64,000 nt of DNA from Bicyclus anynana (lineage: Eukaryota > Arthropoda > Insecta > Lepidoptera > Nymphalidae): NCBI RefSeq assembly GCF_947172395.1, contig NC_069087.1:17986889-18050888 (forward strand), in the 5' to 3' direction. Positions within the stretch are counted from its first letter, which is position 1. Each line of letters begins with the position of its first letter. The position numbers and the translations under genes are program-made. This document shows, one piece after another, positions 41,113-50,900 of the stretch. The notes under the pieces were generated by a model. That model had not been told where the DNA came from and did no database searches. It saw only the letters and a list, made by a program, of their open reading frames with translations.

Positions 41113-41892
41113 GCAGAACTTTCGTGAATTCTATTCTGTCCCTTTTTCATTAAATGATATCTCCTTGCAAGTATCAAGACTGCGGGTGCACAGTAGCCAC
41201 GTCGCACAGACGGCAGAGCGCCTCACCTTACAACAAATCATTCAGAGCCGGTCCAACGTTTCCATTCTTTTATTGATTTATGCCGTATTATTATTAATTT
41301 GAGTCAAAAAAACCATCCAACGAGTTATTTATTAAAACGTTAAACTCCCGCCCAATCTTGATAACTGGGATATTTATGGTTACTTTTTTAATTTTTGTTT
41401 TTTTTTTGTTACGCTCGCCAAGGTTCCGCAGCCCTTGATTGTATATGGGGTAGATAACAGTGTAGTTTTCTATAAATCAAGGCTTCATTGATCGTTGATT
41501 GTCTCTTTAATTTAAATTCATCATTTACTTATTATAATTTTTTTAAAGCTATAAATATATTTTAAAATTTAGAAAATTAGATCATCACTATCTTTATCAG
41601 CCTCAGACTAATTACATGAGGACTAGTATCGCACCCAAAATCATGAACAAAATTGTCTGTCATTATCTGAGGAAAACGAGTTTAGATTTTGTATATACAC
41701 CACTCAACTACACAAAAAAAAAAATTTTTTCGGTGCTCTTTAATCGGAGAATACGATTACAACTATGTATTATCGATTCTATAGAGACAGTTTTTAAAAT
41801 CGCATTACATCGTTGATCATAATATACTTTGATAGAAAAGTAACGTCTAGCGAGACAGGTCTTTATTTATTTATTTTTTTGTCGTAAGTTAG
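41113..41892. other. AT-rich sequence, no gene
   Basis: Nothing recognised. Confidence 0.35.
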
Positions 41893-42230
41893 TCTGAGTA
41901 ATCCGTTGGACGTCCACTGCTGGACGTAGACCCCTTGCATTCACCGGCTTCTTGTAACCCGCTTATTGTTGTAGGTTCACCTACTGGGGGCTCGACCAAC
42001 ACTGCGCTTTCCGATGTGGGGTCGCCACTCCAGCATGTTGAGACCCCAGTAGGTTCACCTAAGGGGGCTCAACCAACACTATGCTTTCCGATGCAGGGTC
42101 GTTACTCCAGCACGTTGAGATCCATATGCCTATCGGATTTTCGGCCTTGCCTATTGTCACTTTAGCATTGCGGGTGACTGGTTCTTCTGCGGATCTCATC
42201 TTCTATGATTCAATCACGCAGATACACTAC
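41893..42230 (-). pseudogene. RTE-like LINE relic with internal 78-bp tandem duplication
   Basis: Reverse-strand copy from TGGACGTCCACTGCTGGACG to GATTCAATCACGCAGATACA. A 78-bp segment, 41971-42048, is repeated at 42049-42126 with substitutions, both starting GTAGGTTCACCTA. The two units carry the VGRPP to VLEW region. Confidence 0.65.
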
Positions 42231-43821
42231 TTTCTACTGATAATACTCTTAACTCAGAGTTGCTTTATTTGCATATTAATAATTCTCTCAGGAAATCTAG
42301 ACAGTTGGAATCAATTTAACACGAATATATCTTGTTCCGACTTTCTATTGGAAGTCGAATCACTCTATCAACACATTTGAACGTTTAATGTTTGACACGT
42401 TTCCAAAACATGCGATATCTTATAAAACAGTCCATCTGCCAATCCAAACTAACTCTTAGTTCTTATGTAATAAGGTATTATATTTTGCACCACATCAAAC
42501 GGTACAAGCCAATTTCATAGAGCACCTACATATTCAAAGCAGAGGTTACACCTACCGAATAAAATACACAATATGTAGTTGTCACTGCTTGATAGAACCT
42601 GTCTTTCAAACTATCTACTCTGTGTCCTAGCCACTGAAGAACTATAAACACAAAATGTCTACATACGAAAAGCATTCTTACTATTAATGTATCTAACGTT
42701 GCATTTTGAATGCCATTGAGTTGTGATATAAGCCTTTTTGTTTTGCAAATAAAAAGAACGCTCCCTTATATTAAGTTGTGGTTATAAGAAATTGTTTCGT
42801 GTACATTGCTAGTGAGATAGTGCGATCGTTTTTGTAGAAGCGAATAAGAGCGGCGATGTATGTTGAATAGATAAAACGCAGTTGGTTATCGTATAGTGCA
42901 GGAGTGGTTTAGTCCGGGTTGACATCCCTTGGGAGACAGGAGCTAGGTGTTGAGATGATCCCCGTTTGGATAGATCAATGGTATGTCAAAATTGTGTTAT
43001 ACTTGTGGGACTTATGCAGGCTTGCGGTAAGCGATACGGACAGTGATAGATTCTGGCTGGATTTCCACCTCACGATTCCCTGGTGGAGAAATCTGATTGG
43101 ATTTAGTTATTTCTACAGACAGTTTCCTATATGTCGATTGTGGACATGTTGGAAATATCCATCATTTATTATTACTTAGGTTTCAGGGGTTTTCAATATA
43201 ATTATTTTTATAAAGTATACATAACGATTGTAGTTTTAGGTGTACTTTTTATAAAGAACTTCCTCAGTCAATCTCGGAAACATACAAAATGTGCTAAGGG
43301 ACGTTTATTACGACATATTATGTATTTACGATAAAATCGATCTTAATGTAAAAGGTGGTGGTATGATAAGTAGGTAAATAAAAATTATCGTAAATAAGAT
43401 GATTTTAATAATTATTTTATTCTGCTAAGGAGCTGGGGGACGTTAATTTAAAAAAAAAACAATTATGGAATCCATTATAGTGCCAAAAAAATCATGCTGG
43501 ATAAAAAAATATGTCCATAGAGTTCTCTTTACGTGTCAACGTTACAATGTAATCCACAAAACCACCCCCAAAATAACAAATATAAAGAGGTATGTACTTA
43601 CACGTATATACAGGATGATCGGAAATGGATTAGTACGGAACGCCGTCACACCCGAGCCGAGCAGCCGTCCCAACGTATGTCAGACAAGCTGACGCGACAC
43701 TACCTGACGACGCCGAGAATAAAAATTATTTATTTGCAAGAAATGTGGGTAGTTACAAATTTTTAGTTACATACTAGGGATATGGAGACTTTTAGTAATA
43801 GTAGAGTTTTTATGTCGTGAA
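42231..43821. other. Unique AT-rich sequence, no gene
   Basis: At 42900-43110 and 43600-43720 GC is somewhat higher. Open frames up to 99 codons have no recognisable domain. Confidence 0.35.
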
Positions 43822-44468
43822 AGCCGTGCTGGCCCAGTGGGTATGATTCTGCCTTTGATTCGGAGGGCGTAGGTACGTAGGTTCGAATCTTTTTATTTAG
43901 ATATGTGCTTTTTTTTAGAGCCGTGATAGCCCAGTGGATATGAACTCTGCCTCCGATTCCGGAGGGTGTTGTTTCGACTCCGGTCCGAGGCATGCACCTC
44001 CAACGTTTCAGTTGTGTGAATTTTAAGAAATTAAATCTCACGTGTCTCATACGGTGAAGGAAAACATCGTGAAAAAATTTGCATACTAGAGAATTTTCTT
44101 AATTCTTTGCGTGTGTGAAGTCTGCCAATCCGCATTGGGCCAGCATGGTGGACTGTTGGCCTAACCCCTCTCTTTCTGAGAGGAGACTCGAGCTAAGCAG
44201 TGAGCCGAATATGGGTTGATAATGATGATGTGCCATTTAAGAAATTAAACATCACGTGTCTCCAACGGTGTAGGAAAAACGTGAGAAAACATCTACAACA
44301 GGTAAGCACCTGAGTATTTTCTCAATTCTCTACGTGTGTGAAGTCTGCCGATCCGCATTGGGCCAGCATGGTGGACTAGAAATTAGCTTAGCCGGTAGCC
44401 CTCTCATCCTCTGAGAGTAGATACGTGCTCAACAGTGAACATAGTCGAATATAGGTTGTTAATAATAA
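43822..44468 (+). mobile_element. SINE family A (outer copy) split by a second SINE
   Basis: The head and B box (GTAGGTTCGAATCT) lie at 43822-43908. The body resumes at about 44228 (CATTTAAGAAATTAAACATC) and ends ATATAGGTTGTTAATAATAA. The two halves join to one full-length copy once the inner SINE is removed. Confidence 0.75.
43909..44227 (+). mobile_element. SINE family A (inner, nested copy)
   Basis: A complete copy from AGCCGTGATAGCCCAGTGG to GGTTGATAATGATG lies inside the outer copy. ATGTGC at 43903-43908 and 44228-44233 is a likely short target duplication that overlaps the ATG tail. Confidence 0.8.
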
Positions 44469-44574
44469 GAGCTTTTTACAAAAAGACTTGTCCAGAAACT
44501 TGTGCTGGTAGTGTTTTAACTTATGAACTATGGATGGTTGAGATAATATTATAGAAATAACCAGCTTTTTGAGT

Positions 44575-44697
44575 CGCAGGTCGCGAGTCGCAGGGATTCG
44601 CTGGATGCAGGCGGCTCAGTATCGTGATGTTTGGAAGTCCCTACAAAAGGCCTATGTCCTGCAGTGGACGTCTATCGGCTGATATGATGATGATGAA
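44575..44697 (+). mobile_element. RTE-like LINE 3' tip with ATG tail
   Basis: It covers the last codons (GAGTCGCAGGGATTCGCTGG, ATGCAGGCGGCTCAGTATCG) and ends GTCTATCGGCTGATATGATG. Only about 120 bases remain. Confidence 0.75.
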
Positions 44698-44764
44698 CCA
44701 GCTTTTTAATAATTATTTATGAGTAAAATTTGTGAAAAATCTGGAGAAGTACTGCCTTTGGTCA

Positions 44765-44960
44765 GGCCTTAGTCCACCACGGTGGGCCATGCATGGCATG
44801 CAGGTTTCCATACGATGTTTTCCTTCACCGCTTGAGACACGTGATATTTAATTTCTTAAAATTCACATACCTAACAGAAAAGTTGGAGGTGCATGCCCCG
44901 GACCGGATTCGAACCCACGCTCCACAAATCGAAGGCAGAGGATCCATAGGGCTATTACGT
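44765..44960 (-). mobile_element. SINE family A, internally deleted
   Basis: The tail side is reduced to AGTCCACCACGGTGGGCC, followed directly by the mid-body CATGCAGGTTTCC, and ends in the tRNA-like head in reverse. The central part is deleted. Confidence 0.65.
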
Positions 44961-45170
44961 CTCATTAAATTAAAATCATAAACTGGAAATATCAACTTAT
45001 CTCATGAAAATTTTAAACATTTTTTGGAAAATACCTCGTATATTAGGTACATTATATTACATAATATTGTACCTACAAACTTTTCATTCATTGAGATACT
45101 AATATTAATTCAACACGATAAACTTCACTACCTAAAAATCGGGTTTGATTATAATTCACATAATTAGAAA

Positions 45171-45310
45171 GAAAGAAAGAAAGAAAAGATCTTTATTTTT
45201 AAGTAATGCCACATATCACATAAAATCTAAATTATAACATATTATGGCTTAACTGTCCACTCAAACAGTGGAGCACTAAAGAATGCCCTGTAACATATGG
45301 CACAACCTAG
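45171..45310 (-). mobile_element. GAAA microsatellite and LINE-like 3' end
   Basis: A GAAA run (45171-45194) abuts AGATCTTTATTTTTAAG and then TATGGCACAACCTAGAAAAA. The last part matches 48269-48290. On the reverse strand this reads as a LINE 3' end with a tetranucleotide tail. Family uncertain. Confidence 0.4.
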
Positions 45311-45419
45311 AAAAAGGCCCCATTATTATTATTATTATTATAATTATTATTTTCGATTAATTCGATAAAATTAAAAAGGTAATTTGCATTTGCTTAAAAA
45401 TAAATCATGAATCGTCATC

Positions 45420-45510
45420 AAGCTAAAACTTCGTAGGCGCATTGTATTTGAATGCTTTGTGAAAGCATCGCTAGATGGCACTACCTGTGCCATGTCTCTG
45501 AAAACAAAGA
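45420..45510. promoter_or_regulatory. CTCF-like site in unique sequence
   Basis: CGCTAGATGGCACTACC at 45469-45485 resembles a CTCF motif with one change from the fly consensus. Context is otherwise plain. Confidence 0.25.
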
Positions 45511-45710
45511 TAAGATTTTCGTCCTGTCAGGATGAAAATTATATAGTAGGTTTTTATTAAATAACGAGGAATATTCCATAACGAGTAACATATTTTATAG
45601 GTATATTTTATAAGTCCTAGACTTTTCGGTAGAATTTAAAAAAAAAAAATCTGCGAATTTTCACGAAATATAATCAAGCTATTTAGAATGAATTAATTAC
45701 GATTATTCTA
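45511..45710. other. AT-rich sequence
   Basis: Nothing recognised before the jockey insertion. Confidence 0.4.
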
Positions 45711-45722
45711 AAACATATTAGT

Positions 45723-46666
45723 TTGCATCATCCTTTCACCAAATCGTCGCCATCAACAAAATGCAGCGTCTGCTGGACTTATTACCCGAATGGTTGGACA
45801 AGTGGAGAATGGCAGTCAATGTGGGAAAGACGGCCGCCATAGCATTCAACATTCGGAGGCCGCTACGTAATCTCCAGCTCCGAGGGCAGGGCATAGCATG
45901 GCAGACCTCAGTCCGTTACCTGGGATGCTACATCGACGCCAGCCTGAATATGATCCGCATGGTGGACCACACTGTGTGTCAGGCTGCGGCGGCCAGGTCG
46001 ATGTTGCACCAGGTACTAACATCCCGACTCCCACTGAGGACCAAGCTGAAGATCATCAGCACCTATGTCCGCTCCCGTCTCACGTACGCGGCGCCAGCCT
46101 GGTACGCCCTGTGCTCCGCGTACCAGAAGAACCGGCTTCAGGTCCAGCAGAACAAGTGCTTGCGCCTTGCCACCGGAGCTCCAAGGTACGTCAGGAATGA
46201 CGTCATACACCGAGACACCAGGACGCCCGCCGTGGAAGAATTCGTCCGGAATCTAGCGCACCGTATGTTCGTGCGCGCAGATAACGGACCATACCAACAC
46301 CTCCATGGCATCGCACCCCACCGCGAGAGACCGCCGAACGGGCGTCCCCTACCTCGCGAGCTCCTTCTAGTGGCCGAACCTGCAGGCGCAGACGCCTACG
46401 GCGACGAAGATGGCGACGAGATGGATGACGCACATACCGGACTTGACACCGCCCCAGCGCAGGATAGCGAGTAATTGCAGTCCGCGCGGGGCACTTTGAC
46501 TAACATCGTCTACTACCCTTAGGCCGAAAGGTCTCAGCCCCGAAAGGGGCTGGAAGAACATGACCGGGGGAACAAGATCCCCCGCGCCTTACCCGGGCAA
46601 GGAGGCGTAGCCTCGAGGCCCGTACCCCCACCTGGATTTTTGTCCGGGAGGAGATGACCTGCAGAG
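45723..46666 (+). mobile_element. 5'-truncated jockey-type LINE in a 12-bp target duplication
   Basis: AAACATATTAGT occurs at 45711-45722 and 46667-46678 and brackets a 944-bp GC-rich insert. The insert holds an open RT C-terminus and a structured 3' UTR with the hairpins CAGCCCCGAAAGGGGCTG (46535-46552) and GGGGGAACAAGATCCCCC (46566-46583). There is no long A tail. GC content contrasts sharply with the flanks. Confidence 0.85.
45761..46474 (+). CDS. Jockey-clade reverse transcriptase, C-terminal part
   Basis: The frame is 237 codons, open from before the ATG to TAA at 46472-46474. Residues 11-33 (LDKWRMAVNVGKTAAI) correspond to the end of the RT palm. VRYLGCYID (51-59) is motif E. LTSRLPLRTKLKIISTYVRS (86-105), LTYAAPAWY (107-115) and QNKCLRLATGAPRYVRN (130-146) are typical of jockey thumb and connection regions. 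The catalytic YADD region and the AP endonuclease are missing through 5' truncation. The C-terminus is acidic. The intact frame and matching target duplication point to a recent insertion. The ATG is only the first in the fragment. Confidence 0.85.
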   Translation: MQRLLDLLPEWLDKWRMAVNVGKTAAIAFNIRRPLRNLQLRGQGIAWQTSVRYLGCYIDASLNMIRMVDHTVCQAAAARSMLHQVLTSRLPLRTKLKIISTYVRSRLTYAAPAWYALCSAYQKNRLQVQQNKCLRLATGAPRYVRNDVIHRDTRTPAVEEFVRNLAHRMFVRADNGPYQHLHGIAPHRERPPNGRPLPRELLLVAEPAGADAYGDEDGDEMDDAHTGLDTAPAQDSE

Positions 46667-46678
46667 AAACATATTAGT

Positions 46679-46974
46679 ACCTACTGATGACCTGGTAATA
46701 TTCATTAAATCACTTTCAACCTATCCAAATGAATGGTCTACGCATTTTGCAATTAAAAGGGATGCATCCACGCATAAATGTAAAGTGTAGTCAGTAGTTA
46801 AGGGTTAACTTAACAATTCATAGAGAAAAGTTGAGCGATAATACCGTTCAATAAACATAATTGTAAGTATTTTTGTTGCAAATGAATTTGCTTACTGTAT
46901 TAGAAGCAGATACATTTATATTAACAAAGTCTGTCATCTCAGGCTGTTATCTCAACGCGTTTTTCTTTATTCTT
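46679..46974. other. AT-rich sequence, no gene
   Basis: Nothing recognised. Confidence 0.4.
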
Positions 46975-47205
46975 TACAAGTTAACCCTTGACTACAATCT
47001 CACCTGATGGTAAGTGCTGATGCAGTCTAAGATGGAAGTAGACTAACTTGTTAGGAGGAGGATGAAAATCGCTTGGCGGTACGTCTTTGCCGGTAGAGTG
47101 ATAACCAGCCAGACCTGAACCAATTAGGAAAATCTTAATCAGCCCACCTGGGCATCGAACCCAGGACCACTGCAAATATCACTGCGCTACGGAGGCCGTG
47201 TTCTC
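46975..47205 (-). mobile_element. tRNA-derived SINE, family D
   Basis: On the element strand it begins ACGGCCTCCGTAGCGCAGTG, has a B-box-like GGTTCGATGCC, and ends near GTAGTCAAGGGTTAACTTG. The middle is partly deleted relative to the copy at 28371. Confidence 0.7.
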
Positions 47206-48109
47206 TGAAACACGTAGATGGGATGTCACAAACCTCCAAACGTCTAACTGATTAGGAAAATTGTTCTTAAATGTTTTTTTTGAACCAAGATCTCAAAATC
47301 CGCATGACAGAGCTAAACACAGACACTTATTCAAGTTACCATCAATTAAATATCTTCCAGATATCCGGAGATTACCATCTATGCGCCTGCGCACGATCCA
47401 CCTAACAAATGATAACGCCAACCCCACAATTAAACCCATACATACTGGGATGCACCATTCCACCACGCCACTATTGATTTGTGATTGATTCTATAAATGG
47501 CCACTTATCACATTCAACCGAAATTACGTTTTATTCCAATGCAAAAAGATTGAAATTCAAATGGCAATACACTGCAGTCTCTTACCTGATTCTATTGAAT
47601 ATTGATACCGAGTAAGTTTTGTAGGACCGTATACTCATTTATTACTGTATGTAAAATACGTTTGATTTTGAACTTTAAAGTAACCTAGTTTAGAGTCTGT
47701 TATTGAATGTGAGTGTTAATGCGATCAAATAAGGAATAAGGACTTGTTTCTTAAGGCTGTACGTTACTTAAAGGGTTAGAGTTAGCTAATTTGAGCTTTA
47801 TATGTATGTGTGTAAGGGCGATATTATTTGTAGTTTCATGTATGAATAATTAGTTTTTTTCATGTGTTACAGTTATTTACTATTTTCTAATGGCTGGATG
47901 AGATTTATTGGATCTTGGGCGGATACCATTATGTATGGATGGGTGATGGGCGGTTGATTTAGTATTTTGTTTATTTTTTTTAATAATTTATTAGTTCGCC
48001 TAAGGGATATGCCAGTTTTTTCCCAACTAACCTCTACTGCACCAAAGACCTTCGAATACCATAGCTGTATCATTGTACCATTTAGAGGCTTAATGTAAGT
48101 ACAATGTCA
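47206..48109. other. AT-rich sequence, no gene
   Basis: Nothing recognised. Confidence 0.35.
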
Positions 48110-48310
48110 ATTAATAGAAGATAAAAAAGGAAAGAACGAAATAATATTTATTTCAAAAATTGTGCCACACTTAACCCCCTTATCAATATTGAAGAATCTG
48201 ATACCCAGACTACTTGGGCGAGTCAAAAACCAAAAGTAGTATAAGCATGAGAACACCACTATGTCGTATTTGGCACAACCTTGAAAAAGGATCCAGCTCA
48301 GCATTGAAGA
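48110..48310 (-). mobile_element. LINE-like 3' end related to 45171-45310
   Basis: AATATTTATTTCAAAAATTG and TTTGGCACAACCTTGAAAAA recall the element at 45171. Family uncertain, no coding part. Confidence 0.35.
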
Positions 48311-49062
48311 AGAGATTCATAAGAGTAGATTAAACCATACCCCTGATGGCCGAAGAATAATAAGGATCTTTTTGTAAAACAATAAGGATCGTGCATAACC
48401 TGATTGGATAGGTTGGCATTAAAGAAACTCAACGGTGCTAATGCAAGATTGCGCAAAACACAACATTCCAATTCAATATTAGAAACATTCCACGCTAGCG
48501 TATAAAGTATAACTTTGTGCATCTCATTCGGGGACCAAAGAAAGCCTTTATGATGTAGTGAGACGAAAAAGCCCTGCCATATTCAGGGTATTTAGAACAC
48601 TGTAGTAACATGAGTTGTTTAGTTGGAGTCCCGCTATGAACTAGAGCGAAGGGACATAAATCGTGGCGTTTCACGAAAATTCCTATGTTTATAGCAATTA
48701 ACAGTTCCCGACGTCATGTCACTCGCGAGCGCATGATTTAATGCTAGGGGCAGTGCACACTTGAAGATTTGCAAACTAGAGAGAGACCTAATCCAAAATT
48801 TTTAGATTTTGGCTTTTAGTCATAGAATGACTTACAATGAACATACCCATCGGCTGATAAACGTAGACGTATTATCGTGTAAAAGGAGGTACGCGCATAT
48901 TTAGGTCTCTATCACGCCAACCCTTTCCCTCGCATGCGTTCGGCTTGAAAGCGACGCAAACAGTAGTGAGCCGTCAGTATTTCGAGAAGGTGTTATAGAA
49001 GTGAAGAACCAATCCGAATTGCGTCCAAATAATAAGGCACAGTGGTATTTTCACTGTTTTTA
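48311..49062. other. Unclassified sequence, no gene
   Basis: Nothing recognised. Confidence 0.35.
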
Positions 49063-49108
49063 ACCGACTTCCAAAAAGGAGGAGGTTCTACGTTCGGCTG
49101 TATGTATG

Positions 49109-49141
<33 letters not shown>

Positions 49142-49359
49142 ATGTCCAGCGATAATTCCGTCAATTATGGACCGATTTTGAAAATTTTTTTTTTGTTTTG
49201 TAGGGTTTACTTCCAGGGTGGTCCCATTTTTTTCATGTCAGGATTTGATGATGGCATCCTGGAGAAATTGAGGGGAACTTTCGAAAGTTGTAGAGACGGC
49301 TAGTACGTTTGTTAGTGTTTCCATAAGGTATTTTAAACCACTACAACTTTATGAAGGTT

Positions 49360-49990
49360 TGGAGTTGGTCTGATGATGGAGCCGAAACACAGACGATGGA
49401 ACTCGTCAAGGATTTACAGCAGTCACCTTTTGTTTGGGCTTGATTAATTTGTATTGATGAGTACTTTCCACCTATATGGGTTGTGACTGTATTAAGGGTC
49501 TGGTGATGAAGACGAAGGACAGTGAAGAGAACTCCTCGACGGTTCACAGTAGCTACCTTGTGTTTGGGCTTGATAAATTTGTATTGATGAGAACTTTCCA
49601 CCTAGATGGATTGTGACTGTATTAAGGGTCTGATGATGAAGACGAGGGACAGTGAAGAGAACTCCTCGACAGTTCACAGTAGCTACCTTGTGTTTGGACT
49701 TGATAAATTTGTTTTAATGAGAACTTTCCACCTAGATGGATTGTGACTGTATTAAGGGTCTGATGATGAAGACGAGGGACAGTGAAGAGAACTCCTCGAC
49801 AGTTCACAGTAGCTACCTTGTGTTTGGACTTGATAAATTTGTTTTAATGAGAACTTTCCACCTAGATGGATTGTGACTGTATTAAGGGTCTGGTGATGAA
49901 AACGAAGCACAGTGAAGAGAACTCCTCGACGGCTCACAGTAGCTACCTTGTGTTTGAACTTGATAATTTTGTATCGATAAGAACTTTTTA
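49360..49990 (+). repeat. 130-bp-period minisatellite, about five units
   Basis: Successive units begin at 130-base steps (for example GTGACTGTATTAAGGGTCTG at 49484, 49614, 49744 and 49874). Two central units are almost identical, which suggests recent expansion or conversion. Because 130 is not a multiple of three, reading frames do not carry through. Confidence 0.9.
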
Positions 49991-50040
49991 CTTAGATAGG
50001 TTATGACTGTACACACGCAGTGGGTATGCTAACACTAAAA

Positions 50041-50375
50041 ATAAAAAAATAAAAATTTTAATAAAAAAATTCAACCGACTTCCAACTCAAAAAATAACTT
50101 TAACTAAAAAGCAAAAAATAACATCCTACCTATGTGCTACCTTCTGATCAGTTTGAAGGCGGTGCCAAGCCAGTGATGTTTTAATTAAATACGTTTAAAC
50201 TACAAAATTTCTGTGGTTATTCCAGAAACAGCTTTAATTAAAACACGACACTGGCTTGGCACCGCCTACAAACTGATCAGAAGGTAGCACATAGGTAGGA
50301 TGTTATTTTTTGCTTTTTAGTTAAAGTTATTTTTTGAGTTGGAAGTCGGTTGAATTTTTTTATTAAAATTTTTAT
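50041..50375. repeat. Fold-back module, copy 2
   Basis: Two arms of about 130 bp pair nearly perfectly. The outer motif is TTCAACCGACTTCCAACTC and the inner motif CTACCTTCTGATCAGTTTG. A short centre with TTTCTGTGGTTATTCCAGAAA separates them. Confidence 0.85.
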
Positions 50376-50429
50376 GTAATATTTAACTTAGATGTGTACA
50401 GCAGAAGGTTGTTGGCTAAGAGGAAATGG

Positions 50430-50900
50430 TAAAGAAACTCACCTCTTTATGTGTCAGTGTGGTCTTGTGTCAGTGCTCCTCCAGGCGTCGTGATGGGCAT
50501 TCTCGTCATTACACCAGTATATCCGCATTTTGTTTCCGGGCGTATTCGACTACCTGGCATTCAACTGCGGGATTTGTTACTTCGCCGGGTAGGAAAGCAA
50601 ACAGATTCTTTGCCCCTCTCACCCTTTGTTGCCACAAGGTCATCGGGACAGAATTATATAGAGAGTTAATGGACCTATCAAAAACGATACAGACTCTGGG
50701 CTCTGTGCCTTTGGTATGTTACAATAACTTACCGTAAGCATTCAGTCCGAGGATAGTAGCTGAGATTCTGAGATCGCTGTTTGAGGTCTAGAGTTCTTGA
50801 ATAAGGGCGAGGTTAGCTTTTCCCTCCACCAGGCAGCACTCTGTGATAGCAGAGGCAGCAATCGTGTTGGAGGTTAGCTTGCAGGAACCTTACCAAAGCC
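50430..50900 (-). pseudogene. R1-like LINE ORF2 N-terminal relic (AP endonuclease)
   Basis: On the reverse strand, broken frames read ANLQH, then EGKANLALIQE, then YYPRTECLR (or GLNAYGKLL in the shifted frame), EYARKQNADILV and ENAHHDAWRSTDTRP. These match the EEP-type endonuclease of R1-clade LINEs: the ALIQEPW catalytic Glu region and the CDANAHH-WGS motif. At least two frameshifts and stops (TAG after IQEL, TAA after DILV) inactivate it. The reverse transcriptase is not present downstream, so this is an orphan 5' part. Confidence 0.65.

Larger units (their letters stand above)
49063..50375 (+). mobile_element. Composite TIR/minisatellite/fold-back element, copy 2
   Basis: Best-resolved forward copy. 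AACCGACTTCC and GGAGGAGG open it, followed by a T tract (about 49110-49137), a conserved block to about 49360 and about five 130-bp units to about 49990. A short spacer and a complete fold-back (50041-50375) end it with GGAAGTCGGTTGAA. The left and right termini are inverted copies of AACCGACTTCC. The spacer between minisatellite and fold-back is much shorter than in copies 1 and 4. Confidence 0.7.

Noticed and set aside
42919..43179. 86-codon frame rich in Trp
   Set aside because: No recognisable domain and no second copy or conserved context. Likely chance in a GC-richer patch.
44793..44981. Small frame beginning MACRFPYDVFLHRLRHV
   Set aside because: It is read from a reverse-strand SINE A body. 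The same peptide appears at 56406 in another SINE copy.
45846..46561. Several frames of 60-100 codons overlapping the jockey ORF on both strands
   Set aside because: They are shadows in GC-rich sequence. Only the 237-codon forward frame shows reverse-transcriptase motifs.
49492..49937. Series of similar 61-codon frames rich in Ser/Pro/His
   Set aside because: They are reading frames of the 130-bp minisatellite. The period is not a multiple of three, so frames do not connect, and the same sequence gives similar frames in every copy.
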